Both the position numbers and the translations under genes were made by a program. Of a stretch of DNA of 64,000 nt, positions 44,213-53,639 are shown in pieces. The notes beneath the pieces are model-generated. The model was not told the origin of the DNA, ran no database searches, and saw nothing but the letters and a program-made list of their open reading frames with translations. The first letter of the stretch is position 1. Every line of letters starts with the position of its first letter. The DNA lies in assembly GCF_001553545.1 (NCBI RefSeq), contig NZ_CP014227.1, forward strand, positions 1,842,501 to 1,906,500, read 5' to 3'. The DNA is from Capnocytophaga haemolytica (GTDB lineage Bacteria > Bacteroidota > Bacteroidia > Flavobacteriales > Flavobacteriaceae).

Positions 44213-44421
44213 GGTAATATGAGCCTATCCCAAACGAACGAGATACGGAGCCCATTCGGATAGATCTCGAAGATCTAATGCGAGCACCCACAACGGCAAC
44301 CGAACGAACGGTACAGGAACGGTATAGGAAGCGTGAACGAAGATATTAGGATAGTATTAGGTTGGTATTAGGTTAGTATTAGGTTTAGCGAAAAACTATC
44401 GAATAATCAACGAATTACAAA
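44213..44421. repeat. 11-bp phased tandem array U4 (19 units) upstream of gyrA
   Basis: Units in strict phase, among them CGAACGAGATA, CGGAGCCCATT, CGGATAGATCT, CGAAGATCTAA, CGAACGAACGG, TACAGGAACGG, TATAGGAAGCG, ATTAGGATAGT, ATTAGGTTGGT, ATTAGGTTAGT, ATTAGGTTTAG, CGAAAAACTAT, CGAATAATCAA, CGAATTACAAA. Homologous to U3 over its right half. Confidence 0.92.
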
Positions 44422-44444
44422 ACCACTAAAAAAGCTTCTTTAGA

Positions 44445-44556
44445 GGGCAGTAATCAGAGAGCAGAGAGTAGAGAGCAGCCCTGACCTCTGATCTCTGACC
44501 TCTGATCTCTGACCTCTGATCTCTGACCTCTGACCTCTGACCTCTGACCTCTGACC
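44445..44556. repeat. 7-bp degenerate tandem array (16 units) upstream of gyrA
   Basis: GGGCAGT, AATCAGA, GAGCAGA, GAGTAGA, GAGCAGC, then CCTGACC and TCTGATC/TCTGACC alternating and finally TCTGACC five times. The purine part can pair with the pyrimidine part. Confidence 0.92.
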
Positions 44557-44749
44557 TCTAAAAACACTCCTTTTAAGCCCATATAAAGCACTTGACTTCA
44601 TTTTCCGCACCCCCTCTTACTCTCCTATAATAGGTGATAAAATACGCTTATTTTAAGATAGTAGCCTTGCACAAGAAAAACTTTTTTAACTGTAAAGGAC
44701 TTCACTTTCAGTTGATTAAAAAATAGGGGTAAAAAAAATAGCACTTTTA

Positions 44750-44781
44750 TTTGGTCAGTTTGCCGAAAAGTAGTAATTTAG
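44750..44781 (+). promoter_or_regulatory. gyrA promoter
   Basis: TTTGGTCAGTT (from 44750), 20-bp spacer, TAATTTAG 44774-44781. The -33 region shares TTTGGTCAGTT with pckA. Confidence 0.68.
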
Positions 44782-44828
44782 CCCGCTAAATGTAATAAAA
44801 CATTTTATAAGTTATAAAGTAAAAAATT

Positions 44829-47345
44829 ATGACAGAAAGAGAGAAACTCATCCCTGTGGATATCAGTGATGAGATGAAATCAGCCTACATCGATTATTCG
44901 ATGTCGGTGATCGTATCACGCGCACTGCCTGACGTCCGCGATGGGCTCAAGCCTGTGCACCGCCGTGTGCTCTTCGGGATGTCCGAACTCGGGGTAGCCA
45001 GCAATAAGCCTTATAAGAAATCGGCGCGTATCGTCGGGGAAGTACTCGGTAAGTTCCACCCACACGGCGATACGGCTGTATATGACACAATGGTGCGTAT
45101 GGCACAGAGTTGGAGTATGCGCTATATGCTCGTCGATGGGCAGGGTAACTTCGGTTCGGTAGACGGCGACTCGCCTGCGGCTATGCGTTACACCGAGGCT
45201 CGTATGCGCAAGTTCGCTGAAGAAATGCTAGTGGATATCGACAAGGAAACGGTGGATATGCAGCTAAACTTCGACGACACCATTGAAGAGCCTACTGTAC
45301 TGCCTACGCGTATCCCAACGCTGCTGGCTAACGGCTCCTCAGGGATCGCTGTGGGGATGGCTACCAATATGCCGCCGCACAACCTCAGCGAGGTAGTCGA
45401 TGGTACGATTGCTTATATCGATAACCCTGAAATTGAGATCGATGAGCTGATGAAGTACATCAAGGCTCCTGACTTCCCAACGGCGGGGGTGATCTACGGC
45501 TATGAAGGCGTAAAAGAGGCTTTCCGTACAGGTCGTGGACGGGTGATTATCCGTGCCAAAGCCAATATAGAAGAGGTGAAAGGGCGCGAGTGTATCGTGG
45601 TTACCGAAATCCCTTATCAGGTGAATAAAGCCTTGATGATCAAGCAAACTTCGGAGCTCGTCAAAGAAGGTAAGCTCGATGGTGTAGCCGATATTAAGGA
45701 TGAGAGTTCGCGTGGTAATACGCGCATTATCTATATTTTAAAGCGCGATGCCGTTGCCAACGTAGTGCTGAACAACCTCTTTAAGCATACGCCGCTGCAA
45801 ACCTCTTTCAGTGTGAATAATATCGTGCTGGTAAATGGTCGCCCGCAGCTGCTAAACCTCAAGGATTTGGTGCATTATTTTGTGGAACACCGCTACGATG
45901 TGGTATACCGCCGCACTGAGTTCGAATTGCGCAAAGCCAAAGAGCGCGCTCACATCTTAGAGGGTTTGATTATCGCTTCGGACAATATCGACGAGGTGAT
46001 TGCTATCATCCGTTCGTCAAAGAGTCCTGATGAGGCGCGCACCCGATTGATGGAGCGTTTTGAGCTTACTGACATACAATCGCGTGCCATTGTGGAAATG
46101 CGCTTGCGTCAGCTCACAGGATTAGAGCAGGATAAGCTCCGCGCTGAGTATGAAGAAGTAAAGGCACTCATCTTGGATTTGGAAGATATTCTGGCAAAGA
46201 AAGAACGCCGCACAGAGATCATCAAACAAGAGCTTTTGGAAGTAAAAGAGAAGTTCGGCGATGAGCGTCGTTCCGTAATCGAATACGCAGGCGGTGAGTT
46301 CAGCGTGGAAGATATGATTCCTGATGACAATATGGTGATCACTATCACCCACGCGGGGTATATCAAACGTACGCCGCTGAATGAATACAAAACACAAAAT
46401 CGCGGCGGTGTAGGACAAAAAGCCTCCAACACCCGCGATCAGGACTTCTTAGAACATCTCTTTGTAAGCTCCAATCACCAATATATGCTGTTCTTTACGC
46501 AGAAAGGCAAGTGCTTTTGGATGCGCGTTTACGAAATACCTGAAGGTAGCAAAACTGCCAAAGGGCGCGCTATTCAAAACCTGATCAACATCGAGCAGGG
46601 AGACAAAATTAAGGCTTTCGTAAGCGTGAAGAACCTCAAGGATACGGAATATATCAACAGCAATTACCTGATTATGGCAACAAAGCAGGGTATTGTGAAG
46701 AAGACGCTCCTCGAGCAGTACTCGCGTCCACGTCAGAACGGGATTAACGCCATTACCATCAAGGAGGGAGATGAGCTTATCGAAGCACGACTCACCTCAG
46801 GTAACAGTCAGCTGATGCTCGCTATCAAATCAGGGCGTGCGATTCGTTTTGGTGAGGAAAAAGTGCGCGCCGTAGGGCGTAACTCGCAAGGAGTGCGCGG
46901 TATCGACTTAAATACAGAGAATGACGAGGTTATCGGGATGATTGCCATTGAAAATCCGAAGGAAGAGACCGTACTCGTGGTTTCTGAGAATGGATATGGC
47001 AAGCGCTCGTTTATCGACGACCCAGAAACTGGCGAGGCGGTCTACCGCATTACCAATAGGGGTGGTAAAGGGGTGAAAACTATCTCTATCACCGAGAAAA
47101 CGGGTAATTTAGTCGCTATCAAGAGTGTATTGGAAGGCGAAGACCTGATGATTATCAACAAAAGTGGTATCGCCATTCGCCTACCGATCGATGATTTGCG
47201 CATCTCAGGGCGTGCGACCCAAGGGGTAAGGCTGATTAATATTAAAGGTAAGGACTCTATCGCAGCGGTTACAAAAGTAATGAAAGAAGATGAGGAGGAA
47301 AACAGTGAAGAGAGCACTGCCACTGAGGGGGAAAGCGAAGCATAG
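44829..47345 (+). CDS. gyrA: DNA gyrase subunit A
   Basis: 838 residues. Active-site Tyr121 in [16 protein letters not shown]-type region [12 protein letters not shown]-terminal beta-pinwheel repeats with the GyrA-box-like NRGGKGV. Thr82 and Asp86 stand at the positions of E. coli Ser83 and Asp87 (quinolone-determining region). Family knowledge: with GyrB it supercoils DNA. The acidic tail [18 protein letters not shown] is typical. Its terminator overlaps the promoter of the next gene. Confidence 0.97.
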   Translation: MTEREKLIPVDISDEMKSAYIDYSMSVIVSRALPDVRDGLKPVHRRVLFGMSELGVASNKPYKKSARIVGEVLGKFHPHGDTAVYDTMVRMAQSWSMRYMLVDGQGNFGSVDGDSPAAMRYTEARMRKFAEEMLVDIDKETVDMQLNFDDTIEEPTVLPTRIPTLLANGSSGIAVGMATNMPPHNLSEVVDGTIAYIDNPEIEIDELMKYIKAPDFPTAGVIYGYEGVKEAFRTGRGRVIIRAKANIEEVKGRECIVVTEIPYQVNKALMIKQTSELVKEGKLDGVADIKDESSRGNTRIIYILKRDAVANVVLNNLFKHTPLQTSFSVNNIVLVNGRPQLLNLKDLVHYFVEHRYDVVYRRTEFELRKAKERAHILEGLIIASDNIDEVIAIIRSSKSPDEARTRLMERFELTDIQSRAIVEMRLRQLTGLEQDKLRAEYEEVKALILDLEDILAKKERRTEIIKQELLEVKEKFGDERRSVIEYAGGEFSVEDMIPDDNMVITITHAGYIKRTPLNEYKTQNRGGVGQKASNTRDQDFLEHLFVSSNHQYMLFFTQKGKCFWMRVYEIPEGSKTAKGRAIQNLINIEQGDKIKAFVSVKNLKDTEYINSNYLIMATKQGIVKKTLLEQYSRPRQNGINAITIKEGDELIEARLTSGNSQLMLAIKSGRAIRFGEEKVRAVGRNSQGVRGIDLNTENDEVIGMIAIENPKEETVLVVSENGYGKRSFIDDPETGEAVYRITNRGGKGVKTISITEKTGNLVAIKSVLEGEDLMIINKSGIAIRLPIDDLRISGRATQGVRLINIKGKDSIAAVTKVMKEDEEENSEESTATEGESEA

Positions 47346-47371
47346 TTTTATAGGTTTTATTTTTATAGTTG

Positions 47372-47405
47372 AAAAGAGATTATCGAAAGGTAATCTCTTT
47401 TTGTT
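47372..47405 (+). terminator. gyrA terminator
   Basis: AAAAGAGATTA (47372-47382) pairs with TAATCTCTTTT (47391-47401), then T-rich. Confidence 0.85.
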
Positions 47406-47430
47406 ATGTAAAATATTCTTCGTACCTTTG
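47400..47430 (+). promoter_or_regulatory. promoter of the glycosyltransferase gene
   Basis: TTG 47401-47403 inside the T run of the gyrA terminator, 19-bp spacer, TACCTTTG 47423-47430. Confidence 0.78.
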
Positions 47431-47451
47431 CCGTCGTTAGCTAATAAAGAG

Positions 47452-48744
47452 ATGCAAAAGGTTCTGATTATCACTTACTACTGGGCACCCGCAGGCGGAC
47501 CTGGGGTGCAGCGATGGCTGAAGTTCGCTAAATACCTGCGGTACTTTGGCATAGAGCCTGTTATTTACGCCCCTGAAAACCCCTTCTACCCTATTACCGA
47601 CCCTGAGATTGACAAAGATTTGCCTGAGGACATAACTGTTGTGAAGCAGCCTATATGGGAACCTTATCGCTTGGCATCGCTCTTCTCAAAGAAGAAAACG
47701 CAAAGCATCAGCGCAGGGATGATCCCCCGCAAGAGGGTATCGCTCTTGGAGAAGCTAATGCTGTGGGTGCGCGGTAATCTCTTTATCCCCGATGCCCGCA
47801 AATACTGGGTAAAGCCCTCGGTGAAGTTCCTCAAAAGATATATAAAAGAGAACGACATACAGACCATTATCACCACTTCGCCACCGCATAGTGTGCACCT
47901 GATCGGCTATCACCTCAAAAGGCAATGCCCTGAACTGAAATGGATTGCCGACTTTCGCGACCCTTGGACGAGCATCGGCTATTACAAGGATTTGCGGCTC
48001 ACACGCTGGGCGGATCGGCAGCATCACTATTGGGAGCGCGAGGTGTTGCAAAAGGCAGATGCCGTAATTGCCACGAGCTTCACTACGGGGAAAGATTTTC
48101 AAGTGCTGACCGATACACCCATTTATGTAATTACCAATGGTTATGACGAGCGTCCAACGCAGGAGGTAGCCCCTGTTGAAAAGTTCCGTGTGGCGCATAT
48201 CGGTTCGTTGCTTTCCGACCGCAACCCTAAGCTACTGTGGCAAGCATTTGCCGAACTCATCGCTGAGGATCGTGCCTTTGCTGACGACTTTGAGCTGTGC
48301 TTAGCAGGGAAAATAAGTGAGGATATCCTTGCAGACTTGACAGCGGCAGGGCTCAGCGAGTACGTAGTCAATAAGGGCTATCTGCCACATCAAGAGGCTA
48401 TTGCCTTGCAAGACAGCGCGCAAGTGCTGCTGCTCATAGAGATTGACGCCCCCGAAACACGGGCGATCATCGCAGGCAAGCTGTTCGAGTATATGGCTTC
48501 GGGGCGACCGATTTGGGCAGTAGGACCTGAAAGTTGGGACGTAACCCGCATCTTAGAGGAGACCCACACAGGGGTTCTTATGCCGTATAACGACCTGAAT
48601 CGGATGAAAAAGACGGTACGTGAGGCTTACGAAAATTACAAAAAAGGGACGATACAGCGCGGTGATACCGATTTAAGCAAATACAGTAGAGAAAAACTTA
48701 CGGGGCAATTAGCCAATGTAATTAACAGATTGACAAAATTTTAA
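47452..48744 (+). CDS. glycosyltransferase family 4 protein
   Basis: 430 residues from MQKVLIITYYWAPAGGPGVQR; the longer reading from 47290 would start inside gyrA and cross its terminator. GT-B fold: N-terminal half with ADFRDPWTS, C-terminal half with HIGSLLSDRNP and FEYMASGRPIWAVGPE (nucleotide-sugar binding). Family knowledge: transfers a sugar to a polysaccharide or lipid acceptor; the acceptor is unknown and no polysaccharide cluster is nearby. Confidence 0.88.
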   Translation: MQKVLIITYYWAPAGGPGVQRWLKFAKYLRYFGIEPVIYAPENPFYPITDPEIDKDLPEDITVVKQPIWEPYRLASLFSKKKTQSISAGMIPRKRVSLLEKLMLWVRGNLFIPDARKYWVKPSVKFLKRYIKENDIQTIITTSPPHSVHLIGYHLKRQCPELKWIADFRDPWTSIGYYKDLRLTRWADRQHHYWEREVLQKADAVIATSFTTGKDFQVLTDTPIYVITNGYDERPTQEVAPVEKFRVAHIGSLLSDRNPKLLWQAFAELIAEDRAFADDFELCLAGKISEDILADLTAAGLSEYVVNKGYLPHQEAIALQDSAQVLLLIEIDAPETRAIIAGKLFEYMASGRPIWAVGPESWDVTRILEETHTGVLMPYNDLNRMKKTVREAYENYKKGTIQRGDTDLSKYSREKLTGQLANVINRLTKF

Positions 48745-48806
48745 CATAATAAACAAAATAAAAATAACTATTTATTTTATTTTTCTCGAAAAAAGTTTAA
48801 AAAAAA

Positions 48807-48838
48807 TTTGGTCAGTTGGTGAGATTGGCGTAATTTTA
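48807..48838 (+). promoter_or_regulatory. pckA promoter
   Basis: TTTGGTCAGTT from 48807, 20-bp spacer, TAATTTTA 48831-48838. Confidence 0.68.
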
Positions 48839-48925
48839 CGGCGTTTTTCAGGAGGGTATGCTAAAAGCGCAATCCCTTCATAAGTGAGTAATAAACAAGA
48901 GATATTAATAAAAATTTTTAACATT

Positions 48926-50509
48926 ATGAGTAAACCAAAGACAATTTCAGTTGAAAATTACGGGATTAAAGGTGCTGATGTTCGTTATCAATTAACACCA
49001 GACGAATTGTACAAAGAAACATTGGACAAGAAATTAGGTGTTGTGGCATCTTCAGGTGCATTAGCTATCAACACAGGTGAATTTACAGGACGTTCCCCTC
49101 AAGACCGTTTCATCGTTGAAGACGACGTTACAAAAAACCGTGTGTGGTGGGGCAAAATCAACATTCCATTTGATCCAGCTAAGTTTGACAAGCTCTACGA
49201 CAAGGTAGTGGCTTATCTCTCTAACAAAGAAATCTACGTTCGCGATGGCTATGTTTGTGCTGATCCTAAATATCGCACTAATGTACGTACTATCACAGAA
49301 CTTCCTTGGAGCAACTTGTTTGCTTTCAATATGTTTCTTCGCCCTGAAGAAAGCGAACTAGCTTCTTTCAAAGAAGATTGGTTAGTTGTTAATGCACCAG
49401 GATTCCACGCTGATCCAGCAGTTGATGGTACTCGTCAACACAACTTCGCTATCCTTAACTTCACTAAGAAAATCGCCCTCATCGGTGGTACTGGCTATAC
49501 AGGTGAAATTAAGAAAGGTATCTTCTCAGCAATGAACTTCGAAATGCCTGTATTCCGCAACACTTTGCCAATGCACTGTAGCGCTAACGTAGGTAAGGCT
49601 GGTGATACTGCCATTTTCTTCGGACTTTCAGGTACAGGTAAAACAACCCTTTCAGCAGACAAGAACCGCAAACTTATCGGTGATGACGAACACGGATGGA
49701 CAAGCGAAAACACAGTGTTCAACTTCGAAGGAGGTTGCTATGCAAAGGTTATCGACCTCAGTGCTGAAAAAGAACCTGAAATCTTCGGTGCTATCAAGAA
49801 GGGGGCTATCCTCGAAAACGTAATTATGGATAGCAAAGGTGTGGTTGATTTCGCTGACACTACCATCACTCAGAACACACGTGTAAGCTACCCAATTTAC
49901 CACATCAAGAACATTCAACCAGGTTCTATTGGGCACAACCCTAAGAACATTTTCTTCTTAACTTTCGACGCTTACGGTGTATTGCCAGCAATCTCTAAGC
50001 TCAACCCTAACCAAGCTGCTTACCACTTCATTTCTGGTTATACCTCAAAGGTAGCTGGCACTGAAGTAGGCATCACTGAGCCACAGAAGACCTTCTCTGC
50101 TTGCTTTGGCGCAGCCTTTATGCCTTTACACCCAGCTGAGTACGCTAAGATGCTTTCTCAAAAAATTAAAGATACAGGCGTAAACGTTTGGTTGGTGAAC
50201 ACAGGCTTCAATGGTCAGAAGAAACGTGTTAGCTTAAAGGACACTCGTACGCTGATCACCGCAGCTATGGAAGGCAAACTTGATAATGTACCTTACGAAA
50301 CAAGTGAAGTATTTGGTGTACAAATCCCAACACAATGTGAAGGGCTTTCAAACCAAGACATCTTGTCTCCTTCTAAATCTTGGGATTCACAAGAAGAATT
50401 TAAGAAGAACTCTTTGGCATTAGCACAAGCATTTGCTGAAAACTTCAAGAAGTTCGAAGCAGGTGCCGACGCGGCTGTTAAATCAGGTGCACCAAAGACA
50501 TCTTTATAA
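48926..50509 (+). CDS. pckA: phosphoenolpyruvate carboxykinase (ATP)
   Basis: 527 residues from the ATG at 48926 (an upstream GTG at 48884 is less likely). GRSPQDRFIVED, kinase-1a GLSGTGKTTLSAD, and GDDEHGW are present. Family knowledge: interconverts oxaloacetate and PEP; in CO2-loving (capnophilic) Bacteroidetes it often runs in the carboxylating direction. Codon use looks highly optimised, fitting strong expression. Confidence 0.97.
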   Translation: MSKPKTISVENYGIKGADVRYQLTPDELYKETLDKKLGVVASSGALAINTGEFTGRSPQDRFIVEDDVTKNRVWWGKINIPFDPAKFDKLYDKVVAYLSNKEIYVRDGYVCADPKYRTNVRTITELPWSNLFAFNMFLRPEESELASFKEDWLVVNAPGFHADPAVDGTRQHNFAILNFTKKIALIGGTGYTGEIKKGIFSAMNFEMPVFRNTLPMHCSANVGKAGDTAIFFGLSGTGKTTLSADKNRKLIGDDEHGWTSENTVFNFEGGCYAKVIDLSAEKEPEIFGAIKKGAILENVIMDSKGVVDFADTTITQNTRVSYPIYHIKNIQPGSIGHNPKNIFFLTFDAYGVLPAISKLNPNQAAYHFISGYTSKVAGTEVGITEPQKTFSACFGAAFMPLHPAEYAKMLSQKIKDTGVNVWLVNTGFNGQKKRVSLKDTRTLITAAMEGKLDNVPYETSEVFGVQIPTQCEGLSNQDILSPSKSWDSQEEFKKNSLALAQAFAENFKKFEAGADAAVKSGAPKTSL

Positions 50510-50540
50510 AACTTTTTTTTAGATAGACTCATATTTTAAG

Positions 50541-50575
50541 TATCCGCGAGCAGGGATGTTCGCGGATATTTTTTG
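50541..50575 (+). terminator. pckA terminator
   Basis: TATCCGCGA pairs with TCGCGGATA (50541-50549 and 50560-50568), then T6. Confidence 0.88.
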
Positions 50576-50606
50576 TTATAGATATAACATAAAGCCATTT
50601 TGAGAA

Positions 50607-50636
50607 TTGCCATTTACAAAATAATTTGTAACTTTG
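50607..50636 (+). promoter_or_regulatory. promoter of the toxin-antitoxin pair
   Basis: TTG 50607-50609, 19-bp spacer, TAACTTTG 50629-50636. Confidence 0.72.
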
Positions 50637-50660
50637 CACCAAATTTAAAACTCTTTATAG

Positions 50661-50885
50661 ATGGAGGTTACCTTAAAAATAGATCAAACAAGTCAGCAAG
50701 CAAAGCTCTTTTTAGAACTCTTGCGCACATTCTCATTTGTTAAAATCATTGATACTACACTTGAACAAACCTCAGATAGAACCGAGAAATTACATTACAA
50801 TCCCAAGTTCGTATCAAAAATTCGAAAGGCAATGAAGCAAGAAAGTGTGAGGATTGACCGAGAAAAACTATGGGAAAGTATATAA
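50661..50885 (+). CDS. antitoxin of a YoeB-type pair (DUF2683-like)
   Basis: 74 residues. N-terminal strand-helix EVTLKIDQTSQQAKLFLELL, then a basic C-terminal helix (NPKFVSKIRKAMKQ) expected to bind the toxin. It resembles the short DUF2683-type proteins found beside YoeB in Bacteroidetes rather than classic YefM. Its 3' end overlaps the toxin gene by 16 bp, giving coupled translation. Confidence 0.75.
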   Translation: MEVTLKIDQTSQQAKLFLELLRTFSFVKIIDTTLEQTSDRTEKLHYNPKFVSKIRKAMKQESVRIDREKLWESI

Positions 50886-51145
50886 TTGAATATAAGAAAG
50901 AGGCTCTAAAAGATCTCAAAAAACACAAAAAGTCAGGCAATCAAGCAAGTATCAAGAAAATAAACAAGATTTTGGCGGAGCTTGAAGAGACTCCCTATGA
51001 AGGAGAAGGGCAACCCGAAGCCTTAAAATATGAATTATCAGGGTTTTGGTCAAGGCAAATTAATTTAGAAGACAGACTAATTTATTACGTAGAAGAAGAT
51101 ATTGTAACGGTTTTTATCGTCTCCGCAATAGGGCATTATGAGTAA
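50870..51145 (+). CDS. Txe/YoeB-family mRNA interferase toxin
   Basis: 91 residues. Microbial RNase fold with the expected catalytic residues: Glu50 in GQPEALK, Arg69 in EDRLIYYV and the C-terminal His89-Tyr90. Length and the WSRQI strand match YoeB. Family knowledge: cleaves mRNA in the ribosomal A site and is neutralised by its antitoxin. The pair sits between pckA and asd. Confidence 0.9.
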   Translation: MGKYIIEYKKEALKDLKKHKKSGNQASIKKINKILAELEETPYEGEGQPEALKYELSGFWSRQINLEDRLIYYVEEDIVTVFIVSAIGHYE

Positions 51146-51271
51146 CCAAAGCAATGCAAATGCAGCCTATACCTATTAAAAACAATTATTCACTATGAGC
51201 ATATCCATAAATAGCAGCCTTAAAAATCCCTTAGGAACTTAAAATACACCATAAATATTAATAGAAATAAT

Positions 51272-52261
51272 ATGAGAGTAGCAGTAGTAGGCGTTACCGG
51301 CCTGGTCGGTGGCGTAATGTTAGAAGTATTAAAAGAAAGAAAATTCCCCGTTACGGAGCTCATCCCTGTCGCGTCAGAAAAATCCGTGGGGCGCAAGATT
51401 GATTTCAACGGCAAGCAATACACCGTCGTAGGATTGCAACAAGCCGTATCGCTCAAGCCCGATGTAGCCCTCTTTTCCGCAGGAGCCACCGTTTCCAAAG
51501 AATGGGCACCCAAGTTTGCCGCAGCAGGCACCACCGTGGTCGATAACTCATCGGCTTGGCGTATGGACCCCACCAAGCCGCTAGTAATCCCAGAGATAAA
51601 TGCCGACGTGCTCACCACATCCGACAAAATCATCGCCAACCCCAACTGCTCAACCATCCAGATGTTAGTAGCCCTAGCACCCTTACAGAAGAAATACGGT
51701 ATCAAGCGCGTGGTCGTATCCACCTATCAGTCGATCACCGGTACCGGCGTAAAAGCCGTACAACAATTAGAAAACGAGTACAAAGGTATCAAAGGCGAGA
51801 TGGCATATCACTACCAAATCCACCAGAACGCCATCCCCCATTGCGACGTCTTTGAGGACAATGGTTACACCAAAGAAGAAATGAAATTAGTGCGAGAAAC
51901 CAAAAAGATACTGCGCGACGAGCACATCGCTGTAACGGCAACCGCAGTCCGCATCCCCGTAGTCGGGGGGCATAGCGAAGCCGTCAATGTCGAGCTCAAC
52001 ACCGAATTTGACCTCGAAGAAGTCCGCACACTACTCGCAAAATCACCAGGCTTAGTAGTGCAGGACAATCTCCAAGCCAACACCTACCCTATGCCCTTCT
52101 ACGCACACCATCACGACGAAGTATTCGTAGGGCGCATTCGCAGAGACGAATCCCAGCCCAAAACCCTCAATCTATGGGTGGTAGCCGACAACCTTCGCAA
52201 AGGTGCCGCCACAAACACCATCCAGATTGCCGAATACCTCATAGAACATAACTTATTGTAA
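51272..52261 (+). CDS. asd: aspartate-semialdehyde dehydrogenase
   Basis: 329 residues. NADP-binding VVGVTGLVGGVML, catalytic Cys126 in NPNCSTIQM, RIPVVGGHSE with the catalytic His. Family knowledge: reduces aspartyl phosphate in the shared branch to Lys, Thr, Met and DAP. I see no promoter directly upstream; it may be read from the toxin-antitoxin transcript 126 bp away. Confidence 0.97.
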   Translation: MRVAVVGVTGLVGGVMLEVLKERKFPVTELIPVASEKSVGRKIDFNGKQYTVVGLQQAVSLKPDVALFSAGATVSKEWAPKFAAAGTTVVDNSSAWRMDPTKPLVIPEINADVLTTSDKIIANPNCSTIQMLVALAPLQKKYGIKRVVVSTYQSITGTGVKAVQQLENEYKGIKGEMAYHYQIHQNAIPHCDVFEDNGYTKEEMKLVRETKKILRDEHIAVTATAVRIPVVGGHSEAVNVELNTEFDLEEVRTLLAKSPGLVVQDNLQANTYPMPFYAHHHDEVFVGRIRRDESQPKTLNLWVVADNLRKGAATNTIQIAEYLIEHNLL

Positions 52262-52285
52262 CTTTTATTAACTATAATAAAATAG

Positions 52286-52321
52286 AAAGTGGAGAGATAG
52301 GTAACCTATCTCTCCACTTTT
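52286..52321. terminator. asd terminator (bidirectional)
   Basis: 17-bp arms 52286-52302 and 52304-52320 around a single central base; A and T runs at both ends. Confidence 0.88.
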
Positions 52322-52339
52322 CATTATTATACCATTATC

Positions 52340-53210
52340 TTAAAAAGAATAAGTCACACCAAAGTGAACTCCAAATGATGAATAAGGTGCATCAGGAGCT
52401 CCTTTACCATCCCAATCATACTCCTCTTCAAGTAAAGGGCTTATCTGGTTTGCCAAAAGTACTAACCTCTCTGTATTAGCATTTGAAGGAAGATTCTTAA
52501 CTATATCCATATACCCTCTAAACTCCTCTATTGTCAAAGGAGTAGTAACTCCACCTACAGTCCTTGTTGCTGAAAAACTATCCAACTTTGATTTCTTCCT
52601 TGGAACATTGATGTTGAGATATTCTCCTTCAACAAAAAGAGTAATATGGTCAGCTACTTTAAAACGGTAACCAACACCTCCTATAAAACCAAAAGGCACT
52701 TTCCCGTGGAAATTTGTTTGAAAATCAGCTTTCATATTTACTATTCGTAGATGGAACAGGCGTTTGAGTAAAAAACTGTAATGGTAAAGTGGCATTAAGT
52801 TTAGTGATACTTTCTGTTCTACCACCTATCTTAGTAACACCTCCAGCGCGTACATACAGATTGTCAGTAATATTAAACACTAATGATAATGATGCACCAA
52901 AAGCTCTACCTCTCGCATTCATATCTAGAATGGCATTCCTATTCGTCTGAATGTCTTCGCCGTGTAGATAACCCAATGAGAGCTCTGTTCCCCAACGCCT
53001 ATGAAAGAAATACCCTCCCCGTAGCTGCGCTTGAAATCCCTCTCCATAACTGCCTTTAAGGTCAATTGGAGGCGTATTTGTAGCATCTCTACCTACTACT
53101 TTTTTATTTGTTTCAAATCCATACCCTCCACTTACTGAAACGTATGCTTGTCCGTGCATTGCTACTGCTCCAAACAAAGCAGCCCCTGCCAATAATAACT
53201 TTTTTCTCAT
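52340..53210 (-). pseudogene. outer-membrane beta-barrel protein, frameshifted
   Basis: The first part (53210 down to 52725) has a signal peptide (MRKKLLLAGAALFGAVAMHGQ) and barrel strands, then hits a stop after NSKYES. The second part continues in another frame with further strands (FHGKVPFGFIGGVGYRFKVADH) and ends in VTYSF, the aromatic C-terminus of barrels. Dropping one A from GAAAG near 52730-52735 would join them as KYEADFQTNF and give one 289-residue protein. So a single-base insertion, a sequencing error or, less likely, a programmed shift. The promoter TTTG-18-TACCTTTG is intact. Confidence 0.82.
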
Positions 53211-53232
53211 CCTTTAATTTTTGTTATTTTGA

Positions 53233-53262
53233 CAAAGGTAAAACTTAATTTGAAACTACAAA
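53233..53262 (-). promoter_or_regulatory. promoter of the frameshifted barrel gene
   Basis: Minus strand TTTG at 53262-53259, 18-bp spacer, TACCTTTG at 53240-53233. Confidence 0.72.
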
Positions 53263-53272
53263 TAAAAATATC

Positions 53273-53635
53273 TTAAAAAGATGTTACAAACTCTATAATT
53301 CTCTCCGTAGGTCTTCCTATAATAGCCTTATCTTTGATCACAACTATAGGTCTTTCGATCAGTTGAGGATATTCTAACATCGCAGCAATAATCTGGTCAT
53401 CTGTTAGTGGTTGTTCTTTAAACTGCTCCTTCCAAACACTTTCTTTTGTCCTAACAAGATCCATAGGTGCAATGCCAAGCTTAGCTATAATATCCCTCAA
53501 AGCACTCTCTGTCAAAGGGTGCTTCATATAGTCAATCACCTCATAGTCTTTATTACTTTCTTTTAGAACAGCAAGACCACAACGTGATTTAGAACACTTT
53601 GGGTTATGATATATCTTTATTATCTCTCCCTCCAT
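53273..53635 (-). CDS. arsenate reductase ArsC/Spx-family protein
   Basis: 120 residues from MEGEIIKIYHNPKC; the start at 53650 would overlap the upstream gene. Glutaredoxin-type arsenate reductase motif HNPKCSKSRC with the catalytic Cys, Arg in PLIERPIVVIKDKAIIGRP. Family knowledge: reduces arsenate with glutathione or glutaredoxin, but lone genes of this type may have other thiol roles. Last gene of thrB-deoR-arsC; no ars regulator or pump is present. Confidence 0.85.
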   Translation of the reverse strand: MEGEIIKIYHNPKCSKSRCGLAVLKESNKDYEVIDYMKHPLTESALRDIIAKLGIAPMDLVRTKESVWKEQFKEQPLTDDQIIAAMLEYPQLIERPIVVIKDKAIIGRPTERIIEFVTSF

Positions 53636-53639
53636 TGGC

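Noticed and set aside
47290..47451. N-terminal extension of the glycosyltransferase
   Set aside because: It begins inside gyrA and spans the gyrA terminator and the TACCTTTG promoter.
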